NCBI GenBank assembly: GCA_022561895.1
Contig: JADFQH010000007.1
Coordinates: 1-12,702, forward strand
Reading direction: 5' to 3'
Origin: Methanobacteriota archaeon
Lineage (GTDB): Archaea; Halobacteriota; Halobacteria; Halobacteriales; Halalkalicoccaceae
Length of the DNA stretch: 12,702 bases
The position numbers were made by a program, and so were the translations under genes. This document shows positions 5,127-12,702 of the stretch, in pieces (within the stretch, counting starts at the first letter, position 1; each line of letters starts with the position of its first letter). Below the pieces are notes generated by a model. The model was not told the origin of the DNA. It saw only the letters and a program-made list of their open reading frames with translations, and ran no database searches.

Positions 5127-7843
5127 CAGTCCGAACTCGCCTGCGGACCCCGCGATCCCATCCGCAGATCGACATCACCGGTGCCGAGTTTGATCGGCTT
5201 GCCGACGATCACGTTCTCGATAACCCCGTTGAGATCGTCGATCTCGCCGTGAATCGCCGCATCGAGCAGGTGGTTTACGGTGACTTCGTAGGCCGCCCGC
5301 GCGAGCACGCTGTCCTTGTTGCCCGCGATCCCGTGACGCCCGATCGACTCGATCGTTCCGCGGGTCGTCATGATGTCCGAGACCAGCATGAGATGGCGGA
5401 CGTTCACGTCGTCGAGACCCTGTTCTCGCAGCGTGTCCATCGTCTCGTTGATGATCGTCTCGCGGGCCGCCTCGACACCCAACGCACTATAGATCTCGTG
5501 AATGTTGTTACACGTTGTTCGAGAGGCATCGACCCCTTCGATCGAGAGGGCGTCACCGAACTCCGACCCCTCGGTGTAGAGGACGAACTCCTCCTCGGTT
5601 TCTGGGGTCTCCTCACCTCGGGTCGCCTCGCCCGCCGGGTTGACGTTCTCCTTTCGGACGACGACACGGGAGACCTCCTCGATACCCTTGAAGACGATGT
5701 CGCGTAGCTCCTCGACCAGTTGGAGGAGATCACGGTAGCTCGGCTGTTCGGGACCGAACTGAACCTGCGTTCCCTCCTGTATCGTCGACACACCCAACGA
5801 ATCCTCGATGGTTTCCGCGATCTGTCGGGCGATTTCATCAACTGAGTCCGCGGTCGGCCACCGCTCCTCCAAGGTGTCGGCGTTCAGGTCGATCTGGACG
5901 TTCATGTCCGCGACGTTCGTCGAGACGTCGCCCAGCGCGAGGATGCGCGTCGCCTCGATGTTCCAGACCACCTCGTGGGCTTTCTCGCGGTCGGTCGCGT
6001 ACTCCTCAGTGAGATAGACCGTCATCATCGGCGTATCGGGCGTTTTTCGTGCGTCGACAAGCTCGATGAGCCTCGGCAGACCCTGGGTAACGTCGATCTC
6101 CGCAACGCCAGCGTAGTGAAACGTATTCATCGTGTTGTGGGTCACGACGCCCTCGGCGGTGGTGAACGTCTCTAAGCCTTCGACGGAGAAGTCATAGACG
6201 TGCTCGTGATCGCTCGTGATCGTCTCGATGGATTCGATCCGTTCCCAGACGACATCGCCTGTAACGGCGCGCTTCAGCGTATCGAGTTCGACGGGTCGAT
6301 CTTCGGTCTCCGCTTCGATCTCATCGATCAGCGCTTCGAGACGATTGCGACCGATTCGTTGGCGGTTGGTGGCGCTGTTGACCTGCCGTGCCGGTATTCC
6401 GGCCTTGCGGGCCGCATCCGAAACCGTCTCTCCGAAGTTCGGGATCTGGTCTGTGGCGTCCGGTCCCATCGGATCGACCGACGCCGCGAAGTCGGCCAGC
6501 TGATCGCCGCGTTCCCCGACCATACCGATTCGTTCTGCGAACGCGGGAACGTGTTTTTTCGGGATTCGAAGGGTCCGTGAGCTGTCCTGTTTCCCGAGAG
6601 TCGCGTACTGGCCGAACCGGGCCAGCAACAGTGCAATTCCCTCGATGAGCGACTCCGAAACTGAACTCGCTCGGATAGCGTTCGAACCCACGTTCCCATC
6701 GCCACTGAAGTAACCCGAAAGCAGTCCAGCCACGAACTCGTCGGTCGCCCCAAACGCGAAACCGGGAACCGATTTCTCGTTGTCCTTCGTGCAGGCGGCA
6801 CGAACGAAATCGGCGAGCACCTTTCCGTTCACTCGGATGTCGTAACCGTCACTAAAGCCGCTCGTGTTCTCGTACTCGTTGACCGAGAGGTCGAACCGAG
6901 TAGCGAACGTTCGGATACGATCCTGAAACGCCGGATCGACATTCGACAGCGAGACGTAGTAGTCGGTTACCGAGCCTTCGGCGAGCCACGCGCCGATGAA
7001 AAAGCCGGTCTCCTCATCGAGTGTGAATCGTTCGGGAAGACCAACGGTCCCCTGTACCGGGTACACCGCGCGTTCGTTAATTCGCCCGTTTTCGAGTGCT
7101 GCCTGCTTATTTCGAATCTGGGCAGGACCGCCGGGCAGTTCGGCAACACCGCCATCCGCGAGTGTCGACGTATACCAGTACTCACTAGTCGGTAGATACT
7201 CCCGAAGATCGACGGAGTTGGTTCCGTCCTCGATCGTGAACTCCCCGATGACTGGCAGCCAGTCACCGGTTTCCAAGCGTTCACCAGTCACCGGAACGAT
7301 CTCGTTGTCCTGTCGCGTTACGAACGAGTGTGATTTCGTCGCTCGAATCGACCGACCCGATTCGAGCGTGATCTCTAGCAGTTCGTCCGGTGTTTTGTGA
7401 CGGCTCACCTCTTCGATCGACTTCCAGCGGACCTGCTCGTCCTCGCGGAGACTCGGTACTTCGAGTCCATCGGGTGCAAGCGCGACCTCGTGATCGTCGA
7501 ACGTACGTGTCTCTCGACCCTTCATCAGTGTATCGACGAACGGGCCGATTTCAGTCACCGTGGTTTTACCGTCTTCACGGACGATCACTCGCTCGTCTGA
7601 CGGAATCGACATCTGTGTGCCAGGTTCACCGATCGACTGTGCGCTCACCGTTCCAACGGGATCGAGCGGATCGACACGGGTATCGAGATACCGGCTCTCG
7701 ACCGCTCGGACGATCTCGTCGGCCTGCTCCGTGCTCGCTCCGCGGGCTTCGACTGCCTCGTAAACCCGGTCCTTGAGTCGCCGCGGGAGTTCCGTATCCT
7801 CGACGACCGCTTCGATGTCGTCGCTTACGTCGTAGCTAGTCAT
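5126..7843 (-). CDS. rpoA2: DNA-directed RNA polymerase subunit A'' with intein
   Basis: The 905-residue precursor is more than twice the usual length of haloarchaeal A'' because of a 492-residue intein at residues 79-570; the joined exteins are 413 residues. A'' is the C-terminal half of the largest subunit (Rpb1/beta' equivalent) and contributes the trigger loop and jaw. The N-extein ends in SAQSIGEPGTQM and the C-extein begins TMNTFHYAGVAE, which together form the trigger loop; His576 corresponds to the catalytic-loop histidine of yeast Rpb1 (H1085). The C-terminal part has DIMTTRGTIESIGRHGI and AAYEVTVNHLLDAA, typical of the family. The ATG at 7841-7843 lies inside the end of rpoA' (8-base overlap ATGACTAG) and has a strong Shine-Dalgarno site. 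Without splicing the subunit cannot form an active site, so splicing must be efficient. Confidence 0.97.
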   Translation of the reverse strand: MTSYDVSDDIEAVVEDTELPRRLKDRVYEAVEARGASTEQADEIVRAVESRYLDTRVDPLDPVGTVSAQSIGEPGTQMSIPSDERVIVREDGKTTVTEIGPFVDTLMKGRETRTFDDHEVALAPDGLEVPSLREDEQVRWKSIEEVSRHKTPDELLEITLESGRSIRATKSHSFVTRQDNEIVPVTGERLETGDWLPVIGEFTIEDGTNSVDLREYLPTSEYWYTSTLADGGVAELPGGPAQIRNKQAALENGRINERAVYPVQGTVGLPERFTLDEETGFFIGAWLAEGSVTDYYVSLSNVDPAFQDRIRTFATRFDLSVNEYENTSGFSDGYDIRVNGKVLADFVRAACTKDNEKSVPGFAFGATDEFVAGLLSGYFSGDGNVGSNAIRASSVSESLIEGIALLLARFGQYATLGKQDSSRTLRIPKKHVPAFAERIGMVGERGDQLADFAASVDPMGPDATDQIPNFGETVSDAARKAGIPARQVNSATNRQRIGRNRLEALIDEIEAETEDRPVELDTLKRAVTGDVVWERIESIETITSDHEHVYDFSVEGLETFTTAEGVVTHNTMNTFHYAGVAEIDVTQGLPRLIELVDARKTPDTPMMTVYLTEEYATDREKAHEVVWNIEATRILALGDVSTNVADMNVQIDLNADTLEERWPTADSVDEIARQIAETIEDSLGVSTIQEGTQVQFGPEQPSYRDLLQLVEELRDIVFKGIEEVSRVVVRKENVNPAGEATRGEETPETEEEFVLYTEGSEFGDALSIEGVDASRTTCNNIHEIYSALGVEAARETIINETMDTLREQGLDDVNVRHLMLVSDIMTTRGTIESIGRHGIAGNKDSVLARAAYEVTVNHLLDAAIHGEIDDLNGVIENVIVGKPIKLGTGDVDLRMGSRGPQASSD
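6134..7609 (-). mobile_element. Full-length RpoA'' intein with LAGLIDADG homing endonuclease
   Basis: The boundaries come from the interrupted family sequence: the intein starts at Ser79 (SIPSDERVIV) and ends at Asn570 (EGVVTHN), followed by Thr+1. Its 492 residues show the splicing blocks: nucleophile Ser1; block B RATKSHSF with the T-x-x-H pair (intein Thr91, His94); block F VYDFSVEGLETF (471-482); block G with penultimate His491 and terminal Asn492. Between them lies a two-motif LAGLIDADG endonuclease: FFIGAWLAEG (203-212, acidic Glu211) and GLLSGYFSGDG (295-305, acidic Asp304). Both catalytic acids remain, so homing activity looks intact. A helix-turn-helix-like stretch follows (about 394-433). 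Sampled 60-base lines gave 33-35 G+C inside and 34-42 in flanking polymerase genes, so there is no sharp compositional break. RNA polymerase A'' inteins are known in other archaea, for example Methanocaldococcus jannaschii. Confidence 0.97.
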
Positions 7844-10814
7844 CCGAGCTCACCCCCTCCATCGACGTACTCATCCGACGGGCGTCGGCGTGCTCCGAGA
7901 GGTTCGTCGGCACCTCGCGCCGACCGAGGAACTGCTCTTTCTCCTCGTCGGAGTCGAACTCCTCGCTTAGCACGCGATCCGCGATCATCTCGATGTCGAT
8001 CTCGCCCTCGTCCGAGGAGGCGACTCGCACTGGCGAAGTTCCGTCCTCGCCGAACTCGAACTGGACGATCTTGTCGTTCGTATCGCGCACCGTGCCGTCG
8101 TACTGCGTTTCGAGCTCCGAAAGCGCGTTGATCAGCCGGCGCTGGAGATAGCCCGACTTCGAGGTCCTCACTGCGGTGTCGACCAGCCCCTCGCGCCCGC
8201 CCATCGCGTGGAAGAAGAATTCTCTGGGAGTTAGCCCCGCCCGATAGGAGTTCTCGACGAAGCCGTGGGCCTCCGCCGAGAGGTCGCCCTCCTGATAGTG
8301 GCTGAGGGTTCGGCCCTCGTAGCCCCTATTAATTCGCTCTCCCCTCACGGCCTGCTGGCCGACGCAGCCGGCCATCTGCGTGAGGTTGAGTAGCGAACCA
8401 CGCGCGCCGGACTCGGCCATCACCACGGCGGGGTTGTCGTCGGCGAAGTGGTCTTCTGCGATGTCGCCCGCGCTGTCTCTGGCCTTTCCGAGCGTCTGCA
8501 TGATCTTCATCTCGAGGGTCTCGTCGACCGTTCGGCCCGGTAGACTCTCGAGATCGCCGTTTTCGTAGGTCGTGATCAGCTCTTCGACCCGCTCGTAGGC
8601 GTTCTCGATCGCCTCGTCGATCTGCTCGCCCGCGGCGTCCGGGATCGACTCGTCGTCGATCCCGAGCGAGAAGCCAAAGTGCATGATCGCACGCATCGCG
8701 AGGCTCGCGACCTCGTTGATAAATATGCGTGCGCGCGTCTCGCTGTACTCCTTGACGATCTGGTCGACGACCTCGCCGCCAAAGGCCCCGACGCCGTCTT
8801 CATCAACAGTTCCCTCCAACAGGGTTCCATCCTCGATAACGACCTCGTCGCCCGCCGAAGAGGTAAACGCCGAATCCAGCCCGTCGGGAAGCAGCTGGGA
8901 GAAGATCGACCGCCCGGTCCAGTACTCCTCGCCGTCGTCGTTACCATCGGATGCGGGAAGCTCGTCGACGCTCGTTCCCCGAAGCAGGTCGAGCGCCTGT
9001 GTCTCGTTGAACCGTGGGTTCTCGTGAGTCAGCAGATAGAGCCCGGAGATGTGATCCTGAATCGCCCCGATGATGTTCTCGCCGAATCGGGGCGAGAGGA
9101 TCTGCTCTTGGACCCGCATCAGCACGCGCGCCTCCGCGCGCGCCTCCTCGCTCTGGAGCGCATGCAGGTTCATCTCGTCGCCGTCGAAGTCGGCGTTGTA
9201 CGGCGGACACACCACAGTATTCAGCCGGAACGTCTTGTATGGCATCACGACGACCTCGTGGGCCATAATGGACATTCGATGCAGCGAGGGCTGGCGGTTG
9301 AAGATCACGATATCCCCATCCACGAGATGGCGGTTGACCTCCCAGCCGGGCGCGAGACTCTGGATCTCGGCGGCGTCGTCCGCGACGCCCGCGAGCGCCT
9401 CGCAGTTCTTTTCCGTGACCTTGAGCCGGCGGCCGTCCGGACGCCGAACGTAGTTCGCACCGGGATGTTTCTCGGGACCGTTCGCAACGTACTGGCGGGC
9501 CTGTTCGAGATTTCGCTCGGTGACGACCATCGTCTGGGTCATCTCGTTTGCGACGTGCTCGGGGACGCCGACCTCGTTCAACGAGAGCGTCGGGTCCGGC
9601 GAGATGACGGTCCGCGCAGAGAAGTTGACCCGCTTGCCCGAAAGGCTGTTTCTGAATCGTCCGTCCTTGCCCTTCAGACGCTGGGAGAGTGTTTTGAGCG
9701 GGCGGCCCGAACGGTGACGAGCGGGCGGCGTGCCGCTGATCTCGTTGTCCATGAACGTCGTCACGTGGTACTGAAGCAGCTCCCAAAGGTCCTCGATGAT
9801 CAGCTGTGGCGCACCGGCCTCACGATTCTCCATGAAGCGCTGGTTGATCCGGATGATGTCGACCAGCTTGTGGGTCAGGTCGTCCTCGCTGCGCTGGCCG
9901 TTGTCGAGCGTGATCGAGGGTCGGGAGGTGACCGGCGGAACAGGGAGGACAGTGAGAACCATCCACTCGGGGCGGGATTTTGCGGGGTTCATCCCGAGCA
10001 CCTCGATATCCTCGTCCGGGATGTCCTCGAACCAGTCCCGAATGTCCGAGGGCATCAGCTTGTTCAGATCCTCCTCGGTGAGCTCGATACCGAGGGCTTT
10101 CTCGATTGCCTCCCGATCGGCTCTCCGCGGACGGAACTCGCCCGAGAGGATCTGGTTGATCCGCGAGACCTCGATATCGGTCTCCTCTGCGAGCTCCGGC
10201 GGGGCCATCCCCTCGGCGGGCCCCTCGCTCTCTTCGTCGTCGTCGTCCGAGGGCTGCATTGCTTGGGCGATCCGTTCGGAGTACTCGCTCGTTAAGACCT
10301 GCTGAACCTCGTAGTATGTGGTGGGTTTCTCGTGTTGAACGTCGAACTGGGTCTCGCCACAGTGGGGACAGGAGTCGGTCTTCCTTGCCTGTCGGATCGC
10401 GGCCTTCGTCACGTCGTTTACGTCGTTCGACAGCTCTCGCGTTCGAGTGAGCGACTCGCGAAACTCCTCTTTTTCTTCCTCGGTGAGAAGCAGGCGAGAG
10501 CACTCCCGGCAGCTCCCTCGAAGCAGGCGACGGATGAGCTTCGTGAAGCCGACGTGGATGACGGGTGCAGCGAGTTCGATGTTGCCGAAGTGGCCGTTGC
10601 AGGCTCCCGAATGCTTTCCACACGTTTTGCACTCGAGTCCGGGATCGATCACACCCAGCCGGGGGTCCATCAGTCCCATGTCGATGGGGAAGCCATCGTC
10701 GTCGTAGGTGTCGGCGGTGATGATCTTCGTCGCGCTCATCTCGCGGTACTCCTCGGGGTCCATCAGCCCGAAATCGATGCTGTCGATCTCTTTCGGTGTC
10801 GTTTGTGGTGGCAT
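7836..10814 (-). CDS. rpoA1: DNA-directed RNA polymerase subunit A'
   Basis: This 992-residue protein is the N-terminal two-thirds of the largest RNA polymerase subunit and is full length for haloarchaea. In order it shows the clamp zinc site CKTCGKHSGACNGHFG (Cys62, Cys65, Cys72, His75), a second Cys set (102, 105, 149, 152), an acidic DDDDEES run near 190-196, a helix-turn-helix-like insert (about 207-250), SGKRVNFSARTVISPDP (392-408), FNRQPSLHRMS (505-515), the catalytic magnesium motif NADFDGDE (540-547; Asp542, 544 and 546) and the bridge helix region GGREGLVDTAVRTSKSGY (872-889). No inteins interrupt it. The ATG at 10812-10814 gives the familiar N-terminus KEIDSIDFGLMDPEEY; no Shine-Dalgarno site precedes it in the 33-base spacer after rpoB'. 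It ends in TAG at 7836-7838, overlapping rpoA'' by eight bases. Confidence 0.98.
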   Translation of the reverse strand: MPPQTTPKEIDSIDFGLMDPEEYREMSATKIITADTYDDDGFPIDMGLMDPRLGVIDPGLECKTCGKHSGACNGHFGNIELAAPVIHVGFTKLIRRLLRGSCRECSRLLLTEEEKEEFRESLTRTRELSNDVNDVTKAAIRQARKTDSCPHCGETQFDVQHEKPTTYYEVQQVLTSEYSERIAQAMQPSDDDDEESEGPAEGMAPPELAEETDIEVSRINQILSGEFRPRRADREAIEKALGIELTEEDLNKLMPSDIRDWFEDIPDEDIEVLGMNPAKSRPEWMVLTVLPVPPVTSRPSITLDNGQRSEDDLTHKLVDIIRINQRFMENREAGAPQLIIEDLWELLQYHVTTFMDNEISGTPPARHRSGRPLKTLSQRLKGKDGRFRNSLSGKRVNFSARTVISPDPTLSLNEVGVPEHVANEMTQTMVVTERNLEQARQYVANGPEKHPGANYVRRPDGRRLKVTEKNCEALAGVADDAAEIQSLAPGWEVNRHLVDGDIVIFNRQPSLHRMSIMAHEVVVMPYKTFRLNTVVCPPYNADFDGDEMNLHALQSEEARAEARVLMRVQEQILSPRFGENIIGAIQDHISGLYLLTHENPRFNETQALDLLRGTSVDELPASDGNDDGEEYWTGRSIFSQLLPDGLDSAFTSSAGDEVVIEDGTLLEGTVDEDGVGAFGGEVVDQIVKEYSETRARIFINEVASLAMRAIMHFGFSLGIDDESIPDAAGEQIDEAIENAYERVEELITTYENGDLESLPGRTVDETLEMKIMQTLGKARDSAGDIAEDHFADDNPAVVMAESGARGSLLNLTQMAGCVGQQAVRGERINRGYEGRTLSHYQEGDLSAEAHGFVENSYRAGLTPREFFFHAMGGREGLVDTAVRTSKSGYLQRRLINALSELETQYDGTVRDTNDKIVQFEFGEDGTSPVRVASSDEGEIDIEMIADRVLSEEFDSDEEKEQFLGRREVPTNLSEHADARRMSTSMEGVSSDD
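7850..7860 (-). promoter_or_regulatory. Strong Shine-Dalgarno site of rpoA''
   Basis: On the minus strand GGAGGGGGTGA ends six bases before the rpoA'' ATG, inside the last codons of rpoA'. It contains both GGAGG and GGTGA, matching the 3' end of archaeal 16S rRNA. It supports the start at 7843 and allows independent initiation in the 8-base gene overlap. Confidence 0.6.
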
Positions 10815-10847
10815 TGGTTGGGTAGTAGTTGAAAGTGGTTTCTCAGA

Positions 10848-12674
10848 TTAGACTGCGTCAGTCAGATCGAGTCGCGGTGCGATCCCGAGCGCCTTCATCT
10901 CGTCAAGCAGGAGGTTAAAGGCGTAGCTCATCTCGATCTCGTGGATGTCGGTCTCCTCGCCGCAGTTGGGACAGTAGACACGGTTCTGCTGGACGTTTTC
11001 TACTGCTGTCATCCCGCAGTTTCCACAGACGTCGATATACTCACGATCCGAAGAGTCGAGCAGGCGCTCTTTTAACACCATCGCCGCGCCGTGGCCGATC
11101 ACTGTATCTCGCTCCATCTCGCCGACCCGAAGCCCACCCTCGCGGGCACGACCCTCGGTGGGCTGGCGGGTCAGCACCTGTACTGGCCCACGGGAACGGG
11201 CGTGCAGCTTGTTCGAGACCATGTGATAGAGCTTGTGATAGAAGATCGTCCCCACGAAGATCTCGGCCTCGATCTTCTCGCCGGAGACGCCCGAGTACAT
11301 GACCTCTTTCCCACTGGACTTGAAGCCGTGGTCTTCGAGCGACCCTCGAAGCTCTTCTTCGTCCTCGCCGGAGAAGGGCGTGCCGTCCACTCGCCGTCCT
11401 TCGAGCGAGCCGACCTTGCCGCCGAGCATTTCGAGGACGTGACCGACGGTCATCCGCGAGGGCAGCGCATGCGGGTTGAGAACGAGGTCGGGGACGACGC
11501 CCTCCTGGGTAAAGGGCATGTCCTCTTGGGGCGCAATATGGCCGATGACGCCCTTCTGGCCGTGCCGGGAGGCGAACTTATCGCCGAGTTCGGGGATGCG
11601 CTCGTCGCGCACCTTCACCTTCGAGAGCTTCGAGCCGTCCTCTCCTTCCATCAGGGTGACGGTGTCGACGACACCCGATTCCCCAGAGCGCATCGTTACA
11701 CTGGTTTCCCGGCGTTTCTGGACGCCCATCCCACCCATGTCGTCCGGCTCTTCGAGGAATCTCGGTGGACTCGTCTTCCCCAGAAGAACCGAGCTCTCAT
11801 CGACGTCGGTCTCGGGATTTACGAGGCCGTCCTCGTCGAGATGGGTGTAAGCCTCCTCGCCGCGTGCCCCGCGAACGTCCTCTTCGGGGATCTCGAATCG
11901 GTCTTCCTGACCGCCGGGATACCGGCGTTCTTCGCCCTCGTAGGTCCGGAAGAAGTGCGAGCGGGCGAGTGCGCGGTCGACCGAGCCGCCGTTCATGACG
12001 AGCGCGTCCTCGATGTTGAACCCCTCGTAGCTCATGACAGCTACGACGAAGTTTTGGGCGGCGGGGCGTTCGTCGAACCCGATCTGTTCGGTGGTCTGGG
12101 TTTTGACCATCGAGAGCTGCGGGTAGTGAAGGAGATGCTGGCGGGTGTCGGGGCGGATTCGGTAGTTCGCCGAGGGAAGCCCGAGGGACTGTTTCATCAT
12201 CCCCGATCCCATCGTGATCCGGGGTGAGGCGTTGTGCTCTGGATACGGGATCATCCCCGCGCCGATCCCGAAGATCAGTTGGGGATCGATCTCGAGATGG
12301 GTGTGTTCGTCGGTGATCTCCTCGCGATCGACGGCGACGAAGATGTCCTCTTCTTCCTCGGCGTCGATAAACTCGATATAGCCGTGTTCGACGAGCGTTT
12401 CGAACTCGATTTCGTCGTTCGCGAGCGCCTCGATCGCCTCGTCTGTAATGAGCGCCTCGCCCTCCTCGACGACGAGCAGGGGCCGGCGCGCCCGGCCCGA
12501 GTCGGCGTTGATCACGACTTCTTGGGTGCGCTCTTTGACCGAGACGTTGACCATCTCGCTGACCTCGCCGCGGCGTCGCGCTTCTCTGACTTGGTTTGCA
12601 AGCTGTTCGGGGTCGGGGTGGGTGCCGACCAGACTGCCGTTGACGTACACTTTCGCGTCTCGTGCTTGTGCCAT
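10848..12674 (-). CDS. rpoB1: DNA-directed RNA polymerase subunit B'
   Basis: This 608-residue protein is the C-terminal half of the second-largest polymerase subunit, which is split into B'' and B' in haloarchaea. Visible family elements are MSYEGFNIEDALVMN (214-228), the catalytic-centre stretch GDKFASRHGQKGVIG (364-378) with the lysines and arginine that contact substrate, the clamp-anchoring RQPTEGRAREGGLRVGEMER (503-522), and a zinc ribbon CGNC...CPNC with Cys550, 553, 568 and 571. The ATG at 12672-12674 gives MAQARDAKVYVNG, the expected start of B'. The upstream spacer is short and A/T-rich, without a Shine-Dalgarno site. It lies directly before rpoA' in the same operon, whose promoter is outside the window. 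Confidence 0.98.
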   Translation of the reverse strand: MAQARDAKVYVNGSLVGTHPDPEQLANQVREARRRGEVSEMVNVSVKERTQEVVINADSGRARRPLLVVEEGEALITDEAIEALANDEIEFETLVEHGYIEFIDAEEEEDIFVAVDREEITDEHTHLEIDPQLIFGIGAGMIPYPEHNASPRITMGSGMMKQSLGLPSANYRIRPDTRQHLLHYPQLSMVKTQTTEQIGFDERPAAQNFVVAVMSYEGFNIEDALVMNGGSVDRALARSHFFRTYEGEERRYPGGQEDRFEIPEEDVRGARGEEAYTHLDEDGLVNPETDVDESSVLLGKTSPPRFLEEPDDMGGMGVQKRRETSVTMRSGESGVVDTVTLMEGEDGSKLSKVKVRDERIPELGDKFASRHGQKGVIGHIAPQEDMPFTQEGVVPDLVLNPHALPSRMTVGHVLEMLGGKVGSLEGRRVDGTPFSGEDEEELRGSLEDHGFKSSGKEVMYSGVSGEKIEAEIFVGTIFYHKLYHMVSNKLHARSRGPVQVLTRQPTEGRAREGGLRVGEMERDTVIGHGAAMVLKERLLDSSDREYIDVCGNCGMTAVENVQQNRVYCPNCGEETDIHEIEMSYAFNLLLDEMKALGIAPRLDLTDAV

Positions 12675-12692
12675 TTTGATGAGTTAGATTGA

Positions 12693-12702
12693 TTAGTCGT
12701 CC
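12693..12702 (-). CDS. rpoB2: Probable last codons of rpoB'' (partial)
   Basis: On the minus strand the window opens with GAC GAC TAA, so an upstream reading frame appears to end 18 bases before rpoB'. Two Asp codons and a stop fit the acidic C-terminus of a haloarchaeal protein, and gene order in Halobacteria puts rpoB'' here. Only two codons are visible, so identity rests on context. Confidence 0.35.

Noticed and set aside
9120..9150. GC-alternating run (gcgcgcgc-like) inside rpoA'
   Set aside because: It encodes the conserved Glu/Ala/Arg-rich EEARAEARVLM part of A', so the pattern follows from codon choice rather than a separate DNA element.
8679..10295. Plus-strand open frame of 538 codons opposite rpoA'
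   Set aside because: It lies wholly antisense to the conserved rpoA' gene; long shadow frames are usual in G+C-rich haloarchaeal DNA. The translation has no recognisable motif and no start context.
11091..12227. Plus-strand open frame of 378 codons opposite rpoB'
   Set aside because: Also antisense to a highly conserved gene; it mirrors the codon bias of rpoB' and shows no family features.

Overview
This window comes from an extremely halophilic archaeon (class Halobacteria). The evidence is the archaeal split RNA polymerase genes in the order B', A', A'', followed by nusA, rpsL and rpsG; proteins rich in Asp and Glu; a G+C-rich sequence; and TATA-type promoters sitting about 30 bases ahead of start codons. 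The genus cannot be named from the sequence alone.

Minus strand, reading from the right end: the last codons of a gene that is probably rpoB'' (12693-12702), then rpoB' (10848-12674), rpoA' (7836-10814), rpoA'' (5126-7843) and nusA (4707-5126). These are tightly packed; rpoA'/rpoA'' overlap by 8 bases and rpoA''/nusA by 1 base. Next, with its own promoter, comes the small-subunit ribosomal pair rpsL (2689-3117) and rpsG (2075-2689), which overlap by 1 base. Together these make the core transcription enzyme, one elongation/termination factor and two proteins of the 30S subunit.

Plus strand: the 3' part of a multi-pass membrane glycosyltransferase-like gene (1-1107) and an NAD-dependent sugar epimerase/dehydratase (1152-2078), both likely to serve surface glycan synthesis. 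A PAP2-type membrane lipid phosphatase gene (3453-4304) and a start-less coding remnant (4362-4691) lie between nusA and rpsL, splitting what is normally a continuous gene string. The elongation factor 2 gene usually found after rpsG is replaced here by the convergent epimerase gene.

The most striking element is a full-length 492-residue intein (6134-7609) inside RpoA''. It sits between the Met and Thr of the trigger-loop motif, five residues before the catalytic His. It keeps all splicing residues, two LAGLIDADG endonuclease motifs with their acidic residues, and a helix-turn-helix-like segment. All RNA polymerase in this cell therefore depends on protein splicing. I did not find RNA genes, CRISPR arrays or insertion sequences. 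I see no wholly new multi-gene system; the noteworthy points are the intein, the broken operon and the unusual leader of the PAP2 gene.
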